This document shows, piece after piece, positions 55,272 through 63,324 of a stretch of 64,000 nucleotides of DNA. Both the position numbers and the translations under genes were made by a program. The notes under the pieces were generated by a model. It worked only from the letters and a program-made list of their open reading frames with translations. It had not been told where the DNA came from and ran no database searches. Positions within the stretch are counted from its first letter, which is position 1. Each line of letters starts with the position of its first letter. This stretch comes from Roseobacter sp. MED193. Its GTDB lineage: Bacteria; Pseudomonadota; Alphaproteobacteria; Rhodobacterales; Rhodobacteraceae. The stretch lies in the NCBI RefSeq assembly GCF_000152965.1, contig NZ_CH902583.1, forward strand, positions 368,302-432,301, written 5' to 3'.

Positions 55272-55588
55272 GGTGGGTCCGCTTCTGGCCTATGTTTGTA
55301 GCTGACTTAGCACGTTCATTCCTTGACGTCACCGCGACATTGAAATTTCTGCCTTGCAGATAACGCATAGCATCAGTGTCTAAGGTCATTTGGTTCAAAA
55401 ACCCTTTCTCTGTATCGGTGGTGCGCTCAATGACATGCCAGCACAATAGTTGGGCAATTTGTTCATATTTTCAACACACTCCACAAAAGGTGATGACAGT
55501 TTCGTAACAGCCCTCTGGAGTGGTTGCGCTCAATTTAGAACTATTATAAATGCCTGAAAAACTGGTTCATCATCCATGGAGTTGAAAG
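55272..55588. other. 317-bp intergenic region between lipA and the peroxiredoxin gene
   Basis: No coding sequence is supported (a 60-codon frame here overlaps the lipA start and has no RBS or family look). It holds the divergent promoters of lipA and the peroxiredoxin gene. I saw no clear four-part OxyR motif by eye. Confidence 0.6.
55524..55550 (+). promoter_or_regulatory. possible peroxiredoxin promoter
   Basis: TTGCGC (55524-55529) and TATAAA (55545-55550) with a short 15-bp spacer, about 39 bases before the start codon. A weak -35 and poor spacing are common in activator-dependent promoters such as those under OxyR. Confidence 0.35.
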
Positions 55589-56137
55589 ATGAAAGCTGGC
55601 GTAAAACTGCCCGACGTGACCTTTAAAACGCGCGTACGCGACGAAGCCGTGGGTGGCCCGAACCCATTCCGCTGGGAAGACAAAACAACCGCAGATTACT
55701 TTGCCGGCAAGCGCGTTGTCCTGTTCTCCCTGCCCGGCGCTTTTACCCCCACATGTTCCACCTATCAATTGCCTGGCTTTGAAAAAGGCTACGCCGATTT
55801 CCACGCCGAAGGCATCGACGGCATCTACTGCATGTCCGTGAACGACAGCTTTGTGATGAACAAATGGGCCGAATCGCAGAACCTGGAAAACGTTGGCGTT
55901 ATCCCTGACGGCTCTGGTGAGTTCACCCGCAAGATGGGTATGTTGGTTGCCAAAGACAATCTGGGCTTTGGCGCACGCTCCTGGCGTTATGCAGCCATCG
56001 TCAACGATGGTGTTGTAGAAGCCTGGTTCGAAGAGCCCGGCCTCTGTGACAACCACGGCGAAGACCCCTATGGCGTCTCTTCCCCAGAAAACGTTATGAA
56101 GCACCTGCAGGCAGCTAAAGAAACGGCAGCAGCCTAA
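55589..56137 (+). CDS. Prx5-type peroxiredoxin
   Basis: 182 residues. The peroxidatic Cys56 lies in LPGAFTPTCSTYQLPGFEK, the Prx5 signature; other Cys are in GIYCMSVND and EPGLCDNHG. The protein reduces hydrogen and organic peroxides, probably via glutathione or glutaredoxin since no glutaredoxin domain is fused. Cytoplasmic, no signal peptide. It is convergent with oxyR, 20 bp apart, suggesting an adjacent peroxide-response pair. Confidence 0.94.
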   Translation: MKAGVKLPDVTFKTRVRDEAVGGPNPFRWEDKTTADYFAGKRVVLFSLPGAFTPTCSTYQLPGFEKGYADFHAEGIDGIYCMSVNDSFVMNKWAESQNLENVGVIPDGSGEFTRKMGMLVAKDNLGFGARSWRYAAIVNDGVVEAWFEEPGLCDNHGEDPYGVSSPENVMKHLQAAKETAAA

Positions 56138-56157
56138 ACGCCACAGTGTTTCAAGAT

Positions 56158-57117
56158 CTATTGAGGCTCGGGCTCGCCAATGGCGGGCCCGTAGTCTTTT
56201 TGAGCCTCGGCAAGAATACTCTGCCCGGCCTGTCGTGCCACTCTTGCCAGATCCTGAAACCACTGCGCCTCTGCGGTGCTGGCGCGCCGGATCAAGCCAA
56301 TGCGACGCTTTGGCTCTGGGGCGGCAAAGCGTTGCACACAAAGCCCCTGAGCTGCGTTACATTCTGCCGCCAGGGCGAGCTCTGGCATCAGGGTAAGGCC
56401 AAATCCTGCTGCGACCAACCGCGACAGTGTGGCCAGCGAGCCTGCCCCCATATTGATCCCCGTCGCCGAACGCGCAACGCCGCAGACTTCTAACGCCTGA
56501 TCGGTGAGGCAATGACCATCCTCCAACAGCATCAAATGATCCGGTTCTAGGTCCGAAGGGTCCACTTTAGGATGTCCCGCATTGACCTGCGCCAGACGAT
56601 TGGCCGACCCTGCGAGCAAAAAATGATCTTCGAAAAGCGCCTCTTCGACCAGGCCAGCGCCGCCGCTGGGAAGGGCCATAATGGCCACATCCAAGCCCCC
56701 GCTTTGCAAGGCCTCAAGCAGTCGTTCGGTTCTTGCCTCACGTACTTGTATGTTCAAATGCAAATCTTGAGCCCGCAGATCCGCCAGCAACCCAGGCAAC
56801 AAATAGGGTGCAATCGTCGGGATCACCCCGAGCGACAGGCTGCGTTGGCCGCTGCTTTGGTCCCGCGCCAGGCGCTCCAATCGCCCGGCCACCATCAAAA
56901 TCTCTTCACTTTGGGCCAATACTTCGCGCCCCAGCGGCGTCAAGATCACATCCCGCGCACGCCGTTCAACCAAAATACCCCCCATCAGATCTTCCAGAGC
57001 CTTGATCTGAACGGACAGCGCGGGCTGAGAGACATGGCAGGCCTGGGCGGCACGACCAAAATTGCGATGCTCACAAAGCGCCCGAAAGTAGCCTAGCTGT
57101 CGAAGTGTAAAGTTCAT
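56158..57117 (-). CDS. oxyR: hydrogen peroxide sensor OxyR (LysR family)
   Basis: 319 residues. N-terminal winged helix (LRQLGYFRALCEHRNFGRAA, VSQPALSVQIKALED) and a periplasmic-binding-like sensor domain. The redox pair is Cys203 and Cys212 in GHCLTDQALEVC, the same spacing as E. coli Cys199/Cys208, and the surrounding sequence is clearly OxyR rather than a generic LysR. Oxidised OxyR activates peroxide defence genes; the facing peroxiredoxin gene is the obvious candidate target. No katG lies in the window. Confidence 0.94.
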   Translation of the reverse strand: MNFTLRQLGYFRALCEHRNFGRAAQACHVSQPALSVQIKALEDLMGGILVERRARDVILTPLGREVLAQSEEILMVAGRLERLARDQSSGQRSLSLGVIPTIAPYLLPGLLADLRAQDLHLNIQVREARTERLLEALQSGGLDVAIMALPSGGAGLVEEALFEDHFLLAGSANRLAQVNAGHPKVDPSDLEPDHLMLLEDGHCLTDQALEVCGVARSATGINMGAGSLATLSRLVAAGFGLTLMPELALAAECNAAQGLCVQRFAAPEPKRRIGLIRRASTAEAQWFQDLARVARQAGQSILAEAQKDYGPAIGEPEPQ

Positions 57118-57252
57118 AATCCCTGTTTATCAAACCAGCGGCAGCCCACAATGAAGATTTATAAGCCTTACTCAAAAATCTCAGAGACGGATATTCTCAG
57201 CCCCGCAGTTTGTTGGTTCTGTTGCTCCGGCCCCGCAACCCGCTCTGCTGCC

Positions 57253-58320
57253 TTAACCGATCAATTGATTGCTCCGAGCCACGCCCAGGCGTTCATCCAG
57301 GTCTTCGTAAAAGGCCTTGAGCTGGGATAACGCAATCCTCAGAACAATTTTCCCCGAGCGCGCAGACCAGCCCAGTTGGCGCTCTGCGGCTTCCAGGCCT
57401 TCGAGATGGCAACAGCACCGCAGAGCGATATCATTGAGCCCAGACCCCAGAGCAGCCAGAGCATCAGCCGCCCGCTTTTTTGCGGCCACTGAAGCCGGGC
57501 TCTGCTTTGGCAGGGCTCGGTTACAATTTTCAGAGGCGGAAAAATACGCCCTACTCTGTTCCAGATGGTCGCCGATTTGCGCCAGTTCAAAGTCTTCCCG
57601 CAGACGTTTCCCAGCCTCCACCAATGTGCGGTCCAGAAACGGCTCCCCCGTTTTGTCCTGCAATCGCGCCAACATGTCTAAAGGTGTCTCCGCCTGCCCA
57701 TACCGCGCGCGGCGCTCTTTGGCCTTGTCCCCTGGCGCGGCAAGAAACCCTCTCTGGGCTTCGCTAAAGCCGCCCTCCAGCTTGGCGCGCGCCTGGTTCT
57801 CACGCTCTGCCATCAAACGGCTGTAAACCGTACGCCCTGCTGACGTTATGTGGTAGCGACGCAGTCGGCCAGGCCGAGTGCAGCTGATCCAGCCCAGCAG
57901 CGCCAGGTTCCCGGCCAGGGCTTGATCTACCGGAAGTCTGGTCATTGCGGCATCCCCTTCTTTCACAACCACGGCTTTTTCCATGCCATCTGCAACAGCC
58001 AAAACCGCGCCGCTCTGACACAAACGGGCCAATACCTCTAGAGCTGCCGTTTTGAGCATCACCGTATCCGCAAAATTCTGGTGGCTTGGTGCGGTCTTTC
58101 CCTCAAAGTGCACCGCCGCCAATGCAGCAATAGCGCCATCCACCAAAGGATCGTCCCGGCGGTTTTCAACACGACGGACCTGACGAAGCACCGTGGAGGG
58201 GTGGCATTTCAGGTTTCTTGCCAATTGGCGGATCGAGATCCCGCCTTCGGTATGGTCTAGGTATCTCTGGACCTCAGCGGGAACCCATTCCGGCAGTGAT
58301 TGTGCCAACTGTCTTTGCAT
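57253..58320 (-). CDS. DUF6456-type helix-turn-helix protein
   Basis: 355 residues from the ATG at 58320, with GGAG ten bases upstream; earlier ATGs add non-conserved residues. An N-terminal HTH (EGGISIRQLARNLKCHPSTV, LRQVRRVENRRDDP) is followed by a winged-helix-like region (GWISCTRPGRLRRYHITSAG) and a C-terminal block with ETPLDMLARLQDKTGEPFLD and RALP, typical of the alphaproteobacterial DUF6456 family. Probably a DNA-binding protein; regulated genes unknown. Divergent from a DUF6477-type gene. Confidence 0.82.
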   Translation of the reverse strand: MQRQLAQSLPEWVPAEVQRYLDHTEGGISIRQLARNLKCHPSTVLRQVRRVENRRDDPLVDGAIAALAAVHFEGKTAPSHQNFADTVMLKTAALEVLARLCQSGAVLAVADGMEKAVVVKEGDAAMTRLPVDQALAGNLALLGWISCTRPGRLRRYHITSAGRTVYSRLMAERENQARAKLEGGFSEAQRGFLAAPGDKAKERRARYGQAETPLDMLARLQDKTGEPFLDRTLVEAGKRLREDFELAQIGDHLEQSRAYFSASENCNRALPKQSPASVAAKKRAADALAALGSGLNDIALRCCCHLEGLEAAERQLGWSARSGKIVLRIALSQLKAFYEDLDERLGVARSNQLIG

Positions 58321-58556
58321 GAATGCTGATCTCCGGTCGTCACTCAGGCAAATAGTCCACATGCTGCCCCCATAGTTGCCCACAGCGCCAGAGAGTCTAC
58401 CCACCTGATTTTGAACAGAACTTCGGTTTATCCATCATTGTTTCCAAATTTGGATCAATCAACAAACAATAGACCGCGCGGCAAACGGCGCTTCCGGGCA
58501 ACACCCGTATGGGTTGTGATATAGGGGGCTCACACGCTTTCAAAAGGAATACTGAT

Positions 58557-58928
58557 ATGCAGGACCTCCTGAGCCGTTTAAAAACCCTTCATCGCCCAAG
58601 ACTTTTGGTTAGAACTGCCCGCATAGGTGCGGCGAACTACAGCCGTGATCGGGATTTATGCCGTATTCTTGGCTATGGACATCTCCCCAGATCTGCCGTT
58701 GCGATCCTGCGCCTGCTGGATCTTGAACAAGAGGTGAACCAACAGCGCCTAAATGGAGACGCTGGCTATGCCATTACCCGCCATGTCGAGATCTTGATTG
58801 CACTGACAGGCGAAGCTGCCTACCTGGTCCGCCCAGAGCGCGAGGACGGGGCCCCAGAGACAGAGTTGGGAAACCTAAGCCTATGCCAAACAAAAACAGG
58901 CGGCGGCCTGAATGGCCACCGCCTCTAA
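58557..58928 (+). CDS. DUF6477-type small protein
   Basis: 123 residues from the ATG at 58557 with AAAAGGA upstream. The core MQDLLSRLKTLHRPRLLVRT, LPRSAVAILRLLDLEQEVN and YAITRHVEILIALTGEA matches the small helical family I recall as DUF6477 from Rhodobacterales. No catalytic motif; function unknown. The last 30 bases of the gene double as the terminator of the convergent mttB-like gene. It pairs divergently with the DUF6456 gene. Confidence 0.8.
   Translation: MQDLLSRLKTLHRPRLLVRTARIGAANYSRDRDLCRILGYGHLPRSAVAILRLLDLEQEVNQQRLNGDAGYAITRHVEILIALTGEAAYLVRPEREDGAPETELGNLSLCQTKTGGGLNGHRL
58884..58924 (-). terminator. terminator of the mttB-like gene, inside a coding region
   Basis: AGGCGGCGGCC (58898-58908) pairs with GGCCACCGCCT (58914-58924), one mismatch. 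On the minus strand GTTTTTGTTTGG follows. The element lies within the 3' end of the DUF6477 coding sequence. Confidence 0.75.
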
Positions 58929-58977
58929 TAGTTCGCCCTATACGGGAGTTCAATACCTTATCAAGGCAGCGTCAATT

Positions 58978-60522
58978 CTACATGAAACTGTCCGGGGACG
59001 CGGCTTTTTTCTCGGCAACATAGGTTTCCAGGGCTTCTTTAATAGCCGGATCAAGTGGCGGAGCCTGGTAGTTTGACAGCAGGTACTCTACTCGGTTGCT
59101 GGCCAGAGCATAGGTATCACGCGCGCCCTCTTCCTCCCAGGTTTCAAAGGGTTTGTAATCCAGCAAATCAGATTTCCAGAAGGCCGTTTTAAAGTTGTTC
59201 TGGGTATGGGAGCAGCCAAGATAGTGCCCACCAGGACCAACTTCACGGATTGCATCCATCGCCTGATCGTCTTCGCTGACGGGCACACCTTTGGCGAGGC
59301 CGTGAAGCGCGCCCAGTTGATCAGCGTCCATGACAAATTTCTCAAAATCCGCAACCAGACCGCCTTCGAGCCACCCGCAGGAATGCAGCATGAAGTTCAC
59401 ACCAGACAAAAGCCCCATGTTGAGCGAGTTGGCAGTTTCATAAGCAGCCTGTGCATCCGGCAGTTTAGACCCGCAGAACGAGCCAGCCGAACGGAACGGC
59501 AGGTTCAAACGACGCGCCAGCTGGCCTGCGCCATAGGTAACCAGCGAGGCCTCAGGCGTGCCAAAGGTCGGCGCACCAGAGTTCATATCGATCGATGAAA
59601 CGAAGGCCCCAAAGATCGCTGGGGCACCAGGGCGCACCAGCTGGCTATAGGCAACGCCTGCCAGTACCTCGGCAAGAACCTGTGTCAACGTGCCTGCAAC
59701 CGAAACCGGTGCCATGGCACCACCGACAATAAAGGGAGAGATGATGCAGGCCTGATTATTGGCGGCATAGACCTCCAAAGAGCCCATCATCACATCATCA
59801 AACGTCATCGGTGAGTTGATATTGGTGAGTGATGTCATCACGGTGTTGTTCTGCACGAATTCCTTACCAAACAGAATCTCGCACATCTCAACCGAATCCT
59901 GCGCCCGGCTTGGCTCTGTCACCGATCCCATAAAGGGTTTGTCCGACAGGGTCATATGGGCCAGCAACATATCCAGGTGACGTTTATTCACTGGAATATC
60001 CGTCGGCTCACAGACTGTGCCACCCGAGTGGTGCAACCACTTGGACATATAGGCCAGTTTCACGAACTTGTTGAAATCTTCCATCGTGGCATAGCGGCGT
60101 CCGCCCTTGGCATCGCGTACAAACGGTGGGCCGTAGACAGGGGCCAGAACCATGTTATTGCCACCAATAACCACGGATTTTTCGGGGTTGCGCGCATGTT
60201 GCGTAAATTCAGCAGGCGCCGTGGCGCAGAGCTTGCGGGCCAGACCACGTGGGATACGGACCCGTTCGCCCTGAACATCTGCACCGGCGTCGCGCCAGCG
60301 CTGCAAAGCAGCTGGGTTGTCAACAAAATTGACGCCCACTTCTTCGAGGATGATATCCGCATTGGCTTCGATGGTCTCCAGGGCCTCCTGGGTCAGAACC
60401 TCGAAATTGGGAATATTGCGCTGAATGTACTTTGCGGTCTCGATCTTGATGCTGGTACGTTCTGCGCGGCGAGCGGCGCCGCCGCCACCTCGGCTCCGAC
60501 GACGGGGTGCTTCTTCAGCCAT
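58978..60522 (-). CDS. MttB-like methyltransferase, non-pyrrolysine
   Basis: 514 residues. Trimethylamine methyltransferase (MttB) superfamily barrel: ALETIEANADIILEEVGVNF, GPPFVRDAKGGRRYATMEDF, SGGTVCEPTDIPVN, LTNINSPMTFDD and HSCGWLEGGL. The frame is uninterrupted, so it is the pyrrolysine-free branch, some members of which demethylate glycine betaine or related amines to a corrinoid protein. An N-terminal basic Arg/Gly tract (RRRSRGGGGAARRAERT) precedes the domain. No corrinoid protein or reactivase gene is adjacent. The ATG at 60522 has GAGGG upstream. Confidence 0.9.
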   Translation of the reverse strand: MAEEAPRRRSRGGGGAARRAERTSIKIETAKYIQRNIPNFEVLTQEALETIEANADIILEEVGVNFVDNPAALQRWRDAGADVQGERVRIPRGLARKLCATAPAEFTQHARNPEKSVVIGGNNMVLAPVYGPPFVRDAKGGRRYATMEDFNKFVKLAYMSKWLHHSGGTVCEPTDIPVNKRHLDMLLAHMTLSDKPFMGSVTEPSRAQDSVEMCEILFGKEFVQNNTVMTSLTNINSPMTFDDVMMGSLEVYAANNQACIISPFIVGGAMAPVSVAGTLTQVLAEVLAGVAYSQLVRPGAPAIFGAFVSSIDMNSGAPTFGTPEASLVTYGAGQLARRLNLPFRSAGSFCGSKLPDAQAAYETANSLNMGLLSGVNFMLHSCGWLEGGLVADFEKFVMDADQLGALHGLAKGVPVSEDDQAMDAIREVGPGGHYLGCSHTQNNFKTAFWKSDLLDYKPFETWEEEGARDTYALASNRVEYLLSNYQAPPLDPAIKEALETYVAEKKAASPDSFM

Positions 60523-60673
60523 GGTCTTCCCTCTTGAAGAGATTTCGTTGACAGACATTTACCCCGCCCCCAGCGCGCTTCGCCGAAGGATAACGGCCTA
60601 TCCGGTTGGAAAGCGACATTTACCCCGTCCAAATCCGCCGAATTGTCTTCACACCCAAGGTGAAGCTGATCGC

Positions 60674-61441
60674 TCAGGACTCCAAGGGCTCCGCATCGGG
60701 ACCGACCCACTGCGCCCGCCCCCAGGATTTAGCGAGATAAAGCCGGGTATCCGCCAGCTTGAGAAGCGCATCGACAGGGCCAACTTCGCTGAGATTTGCC
60801 ACACCTATGGAAAAGGTGATTCTGATGGGTTGGTTACGCCCTGTAATCGGTAGCGAGAAGCCCTTGACCAACCTATTGGCAAAAGGCGCGACCTCTGACA
60901 CCTGTTGGCGCCGCACCAAGGCGACAAACTCTTCACCACCCCAGCGGGCCAGCTCAACCTCCTCTGGCAGGACCTGGCGCAAAAACTTGGCCACAGCGCG
61001 TAGGCATTCATCACCGGCCGCATGTCCAAAGTCATCATTCACCGATTTGAAATGGTCGATATCCATCAATAACAGGCTGCCAGCCCTGTTTGAAATGGCG
61101 CTGGCAAGCACCGCATCCATTGCTCCACGATTAAGCAAGCCTGTCAGCACGTCCGTTCGCGCCAATCGAGAAATTTCTTCTCTTTGAGCCTCCAGTTTCA
61201 CGGCCAAGGACAAACCGATAAACAGACAGGGGGTAGCGATCACAAAGACTGTGCGCAAAGGCTGAAGATAGCCATATTCCAATCCCCCATCGAAGAGAAA
61301 CTTCTGCAGGAGATACAGACAGATGATAAAGATCATCCAAAGCAGATAGTGAAGCGCGAACTGAAAAATGCCGCGCGGAACCAGGTACGATACAAAGACA
61401 TTCATAGACGCCGCTTGCCGTGGGAATGCTCCATAATCCAT
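60674..61441 (-). CDS. membrane-bound diguanylate cyclase (GGDEF)
   Basis: 255 residues from the ATG at 61441; an ATG at 61405 is an alternative. Two or three membrane helices occupy residues 15-80, with little outside the membrane to sense a signal. The GGDEF domain has LARTDVLTGLLNRGAMDAVL, LLLMDIDHFKSVNDDFGHAAGD and the active GGEEF (RWGGEEFVALV), so it should make cyclic di-GMP. The RxxD inhibitory site five residues before GGEEF is absent (EVEL), so product feedback is unlikely. Divergent from guaA. Confidence 0.9.
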   Translation of the reverse strand: MDYGAFPRQAASMNVFVSYLVPRGIFQFALHYLLWMIFIICLYLLQKFLFDGGLEYGYLQPLRTVFVIATPCLFIGLSLAVKLEAQREEISRLARTDVLTGLLNRGAMDAVLASAISNRAGSLLLMDIDHFKSVNDDFGHAAGDECLRAVAKFLRQVLPEEVELARWGGEEFVALVRRQQVSEVAPFANRLVKGFSLPITGRNQPIRITFSIGVANLSEVGPVDALLKLADTRLYLAKSWGRAQWVGPDAEPLES

Positions 61442-61622
61442 GGGCAAAAACCGCAACTTTTCCCCATAACCCGGGGTCACCTCGGCCCGTTTCAACCAAC
61501 AATAAATCCAGCACTTAACCGACTTCCTTTTGACGGGTACCTGGAAGGCTCCTGCCTGCAGAATGCGCCACAGCATGGAATGGGACTTGAAACCTGAGCC
61601 AACCCGGCCTATGCGCGTAGGC

Positions 61623-63191
61623 ATGAGCCAGACATCCCATGACCGCCTCCTAATCATAGACTTTGGCAGCCAGGTAACGCAGCTGATTGCGCGTCGCCTG
61701 CGTGAACTGAATGTCTATTGCGAAATCCACCCCTACCAGAACGTCACAATGGAATTTGTGCGCCAGATGGCGCCCAAGGCCGTGATCTTTTCCGGTGGCC
61801 CAGACAGTGTGACCCGCGAAGGCAGTCCCCGCGTCCCACAAGAGATTTTTGATTATGGCGTGCCGATCCTCGGGATCTGCTACGGCCAGCAAGTCATGAT
61901 GCACCAGCTTGGCGGGATGGTCGAAAGCGGCCATGGCACCGCTGAATTTGGTCGCGCCTATGTCAAACCCACCGTTGCCTCCCTGCCCCTGCTGCAAGGC
62001 TGGTTCCAGGATGACGAAGACCGCGAACAAGTCTGGATGAGCCACGGTGACCATGTGAGCAAGATCGCTCCGGGGTTTGAGGTCTACGGCACCTCCCCCA
62101 ATGCCCCTTTTGCAATCACCGCTGATGTAGCGCGCAACTTCTATGCCGTGCAGTTCCACCCCGAAGTGCACCACACCCCCAATGGTGCCAAGCTCTATGA
62201 GAACTTTGTGCGCCTAGCCGGGTTCAGTGGCGACTGGACCATGGGTCTGTACCGTGAGCAGGCGATCGAAGCCATCCGCGAACAGGTTGGCGACAAAAAG
62301 GTCATCTGCGGTCTTTCCGGTGGTGTTGACAGCTCGGTTACTGCGGTTTTGCTGCACGAAGCCATTGGCGACCAGTTGACCTGTGTCTTTGTTGACCATG
62401 GGCTGTTGCGCAAAGGTGAGGCCGAAGAGGTCGTCACGATGTTCCGCGACAACTACAATATGCAGTTCATTCACGCGGATGAGCAGGACCTGTTTCTGGG
62501 CGAGCTGGAGGGGCAATCCGACCCCGAAACCAAACGCAAGATCATCGGCAAACTGTTCATTGATGTGTTCCAGAAACACGCCAATACGATTGACGGTGCC
62601 GAATTCCTGGCACAGGGCACGCTTTACCCCGATGTGATTGAATCGGTGAGCTTCTCTGGTGGCCCATCGGTTACAATCAAAAGCCACCACAATGTGGGCG
62701 GCCTGCCCGAAAAGATGGGCCTCAAGCTGGTTGAACCCCTGCGCGAGCTGTTCAAGGACGAAGTCCGCGCTCTGGGCCGTGAACTCGGCCTGCCTGCCAG
62801 CTTCATTGGACGCCACCCCTTCCCTGGGCCCGGCTTGGCAATTCGCTGCCCTGGCGAGATCACCCGTGAAAAGCTGGATATCCTGCGGGAGGCCGATGCC
62901 GTTTATATTGACCAGATTCGCAAGCATGGTCTCTATGACGAGATCTGGCAGGCCTTTGTTGCCATTCTTCCCGTGCGCACGGTCGGCGTGATGGGCGATG
63001 GGCGAACCTATGATTTTGCCTGCGCCCTGCGTGCGGTGACATCAGTGGATGGCATGACAGCGGATTACTACCCCTTCAGCCATGAATTCCTGGGGGAAAC
63101 GGCCACGCGGATCATAAACGAGGTAAAGGGCATCAACCGCTGCACCTATGACATCACTTCCAAACCTCCGGGAACGATTGAATGGGAATAA
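61623..63191 (+). CDS. guaA: GMP synthase (glutamine-hydrolysing)
   Basis: 522 residues. The class I glutamine amidotransferase domain has Cys86 in GICYGQQ and the catalytic His/Glu in QFHPEVHHT; the ATP-pyrophosphatase has the PP-loop [10 protein letters not shown] near residue 225; the C-terminal dimerisation domain ends in [12 protein letters not shown]. Converts XMP to GMP. The start at 61623 is the family-typical [17 protein letters not shown]; an ATG at 61611 is possible. Strong terminator after the gene. Confidence 0.98.
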   Translation: MSQTSHDRLLIIDFGSQVTQLIARRLRELNVYCEIHPYQNVTMEFVRQMAPKAVIFSGGPDSVTREGSPRVPQEIFDYGVPILGICYGQQVMMHQLGGMVESGHGTAEFGRAYVKPTVASLPLLQGWFQDDEDREQVWMSHGDHVSKIAPGFEVYGTSPNAPFAITADVARNFYAVQFHPEVHHTPNGAKLYENFVRLAGFSGDWTMGLYREQAIEAIREQVGDKKVICGLSGGVDSSVTAVLLHEAIGDQLTCVFVDHGLLRKGEAEEVVTMFRDNYNMQFIHADEQDLFLGELEGQSDPETKRKIIGKLFIDVFQKHANTIDGAEFLAQGTLYPDVIESVSFSGGPSVTIKSHHNVGGLPEKMGLKLVEPLRELFKDEVRALGRELGLPASFIGRHPFPGPGLAIRCPGEITREKLDILREADAVYIDQIRKHGLYDEIWQAFVAILPVRTVGVMGDGRTYDFACALRAVTSVDGMTADYYPFSHEFLGETATRIINEVKGINRCTYDITSKPPGTIEWE

Positions 63192-63216
63192 CCCCCCAAT
63201 CCTGAAAGATTTTGCG

Positions 63217-63246
63217 AGCCCCGACCCAGCGTCGGGGCTTTCTTTT
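63217..63246 (+). terminator. intrinsic terminator of guaA
   Basis: AGCCCCGAC (63217-63225) pairs exactly with GTCGGGGCT (63231-63239) around CCAGC, followed by TTTCTTTT. Confidence 0.92.
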
Positions 63247-63324
63247 GCGCCATCGCTTTCTCGCCCCATTGACCCCGCGGCCATTACCGGGTCCTGTGGC
63301 GGCGAACTCCAAAGGAAGCGATCA

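Noticed and set aside
55264-55446. 60-codon minus-strand frame upstream of lipA
   Set aside because: No ribosome-binding site, overlaps the lipA start region, no family resemblance.
55544-56341. 265-codon frame antisense to the peroxiredoxin gene
   Set aside because: Spans two genes and the intergenic gap with no motif.
58978-60522. pyrrolysine (amber) codon in the mttB-like gene
   Set aside because: The frame is open from start to stop with no in-frame TAG.
61530-61622. 31-codon extension of guaA
   Set aside because: Not found in GuaA proteins; the family start MSQTSHDR fits the ATG at 61623.
61442-61657. 72-codon extension of the GGDEF gene
   Set aside because: Overlaps the guaA start and leader, with low-complexity unlike sequence; a later ATG begins the membrane domain.
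62214-62927. 237-codon frame antisense to guaA
   Set aside because: Shadow of a highly conserved gene.
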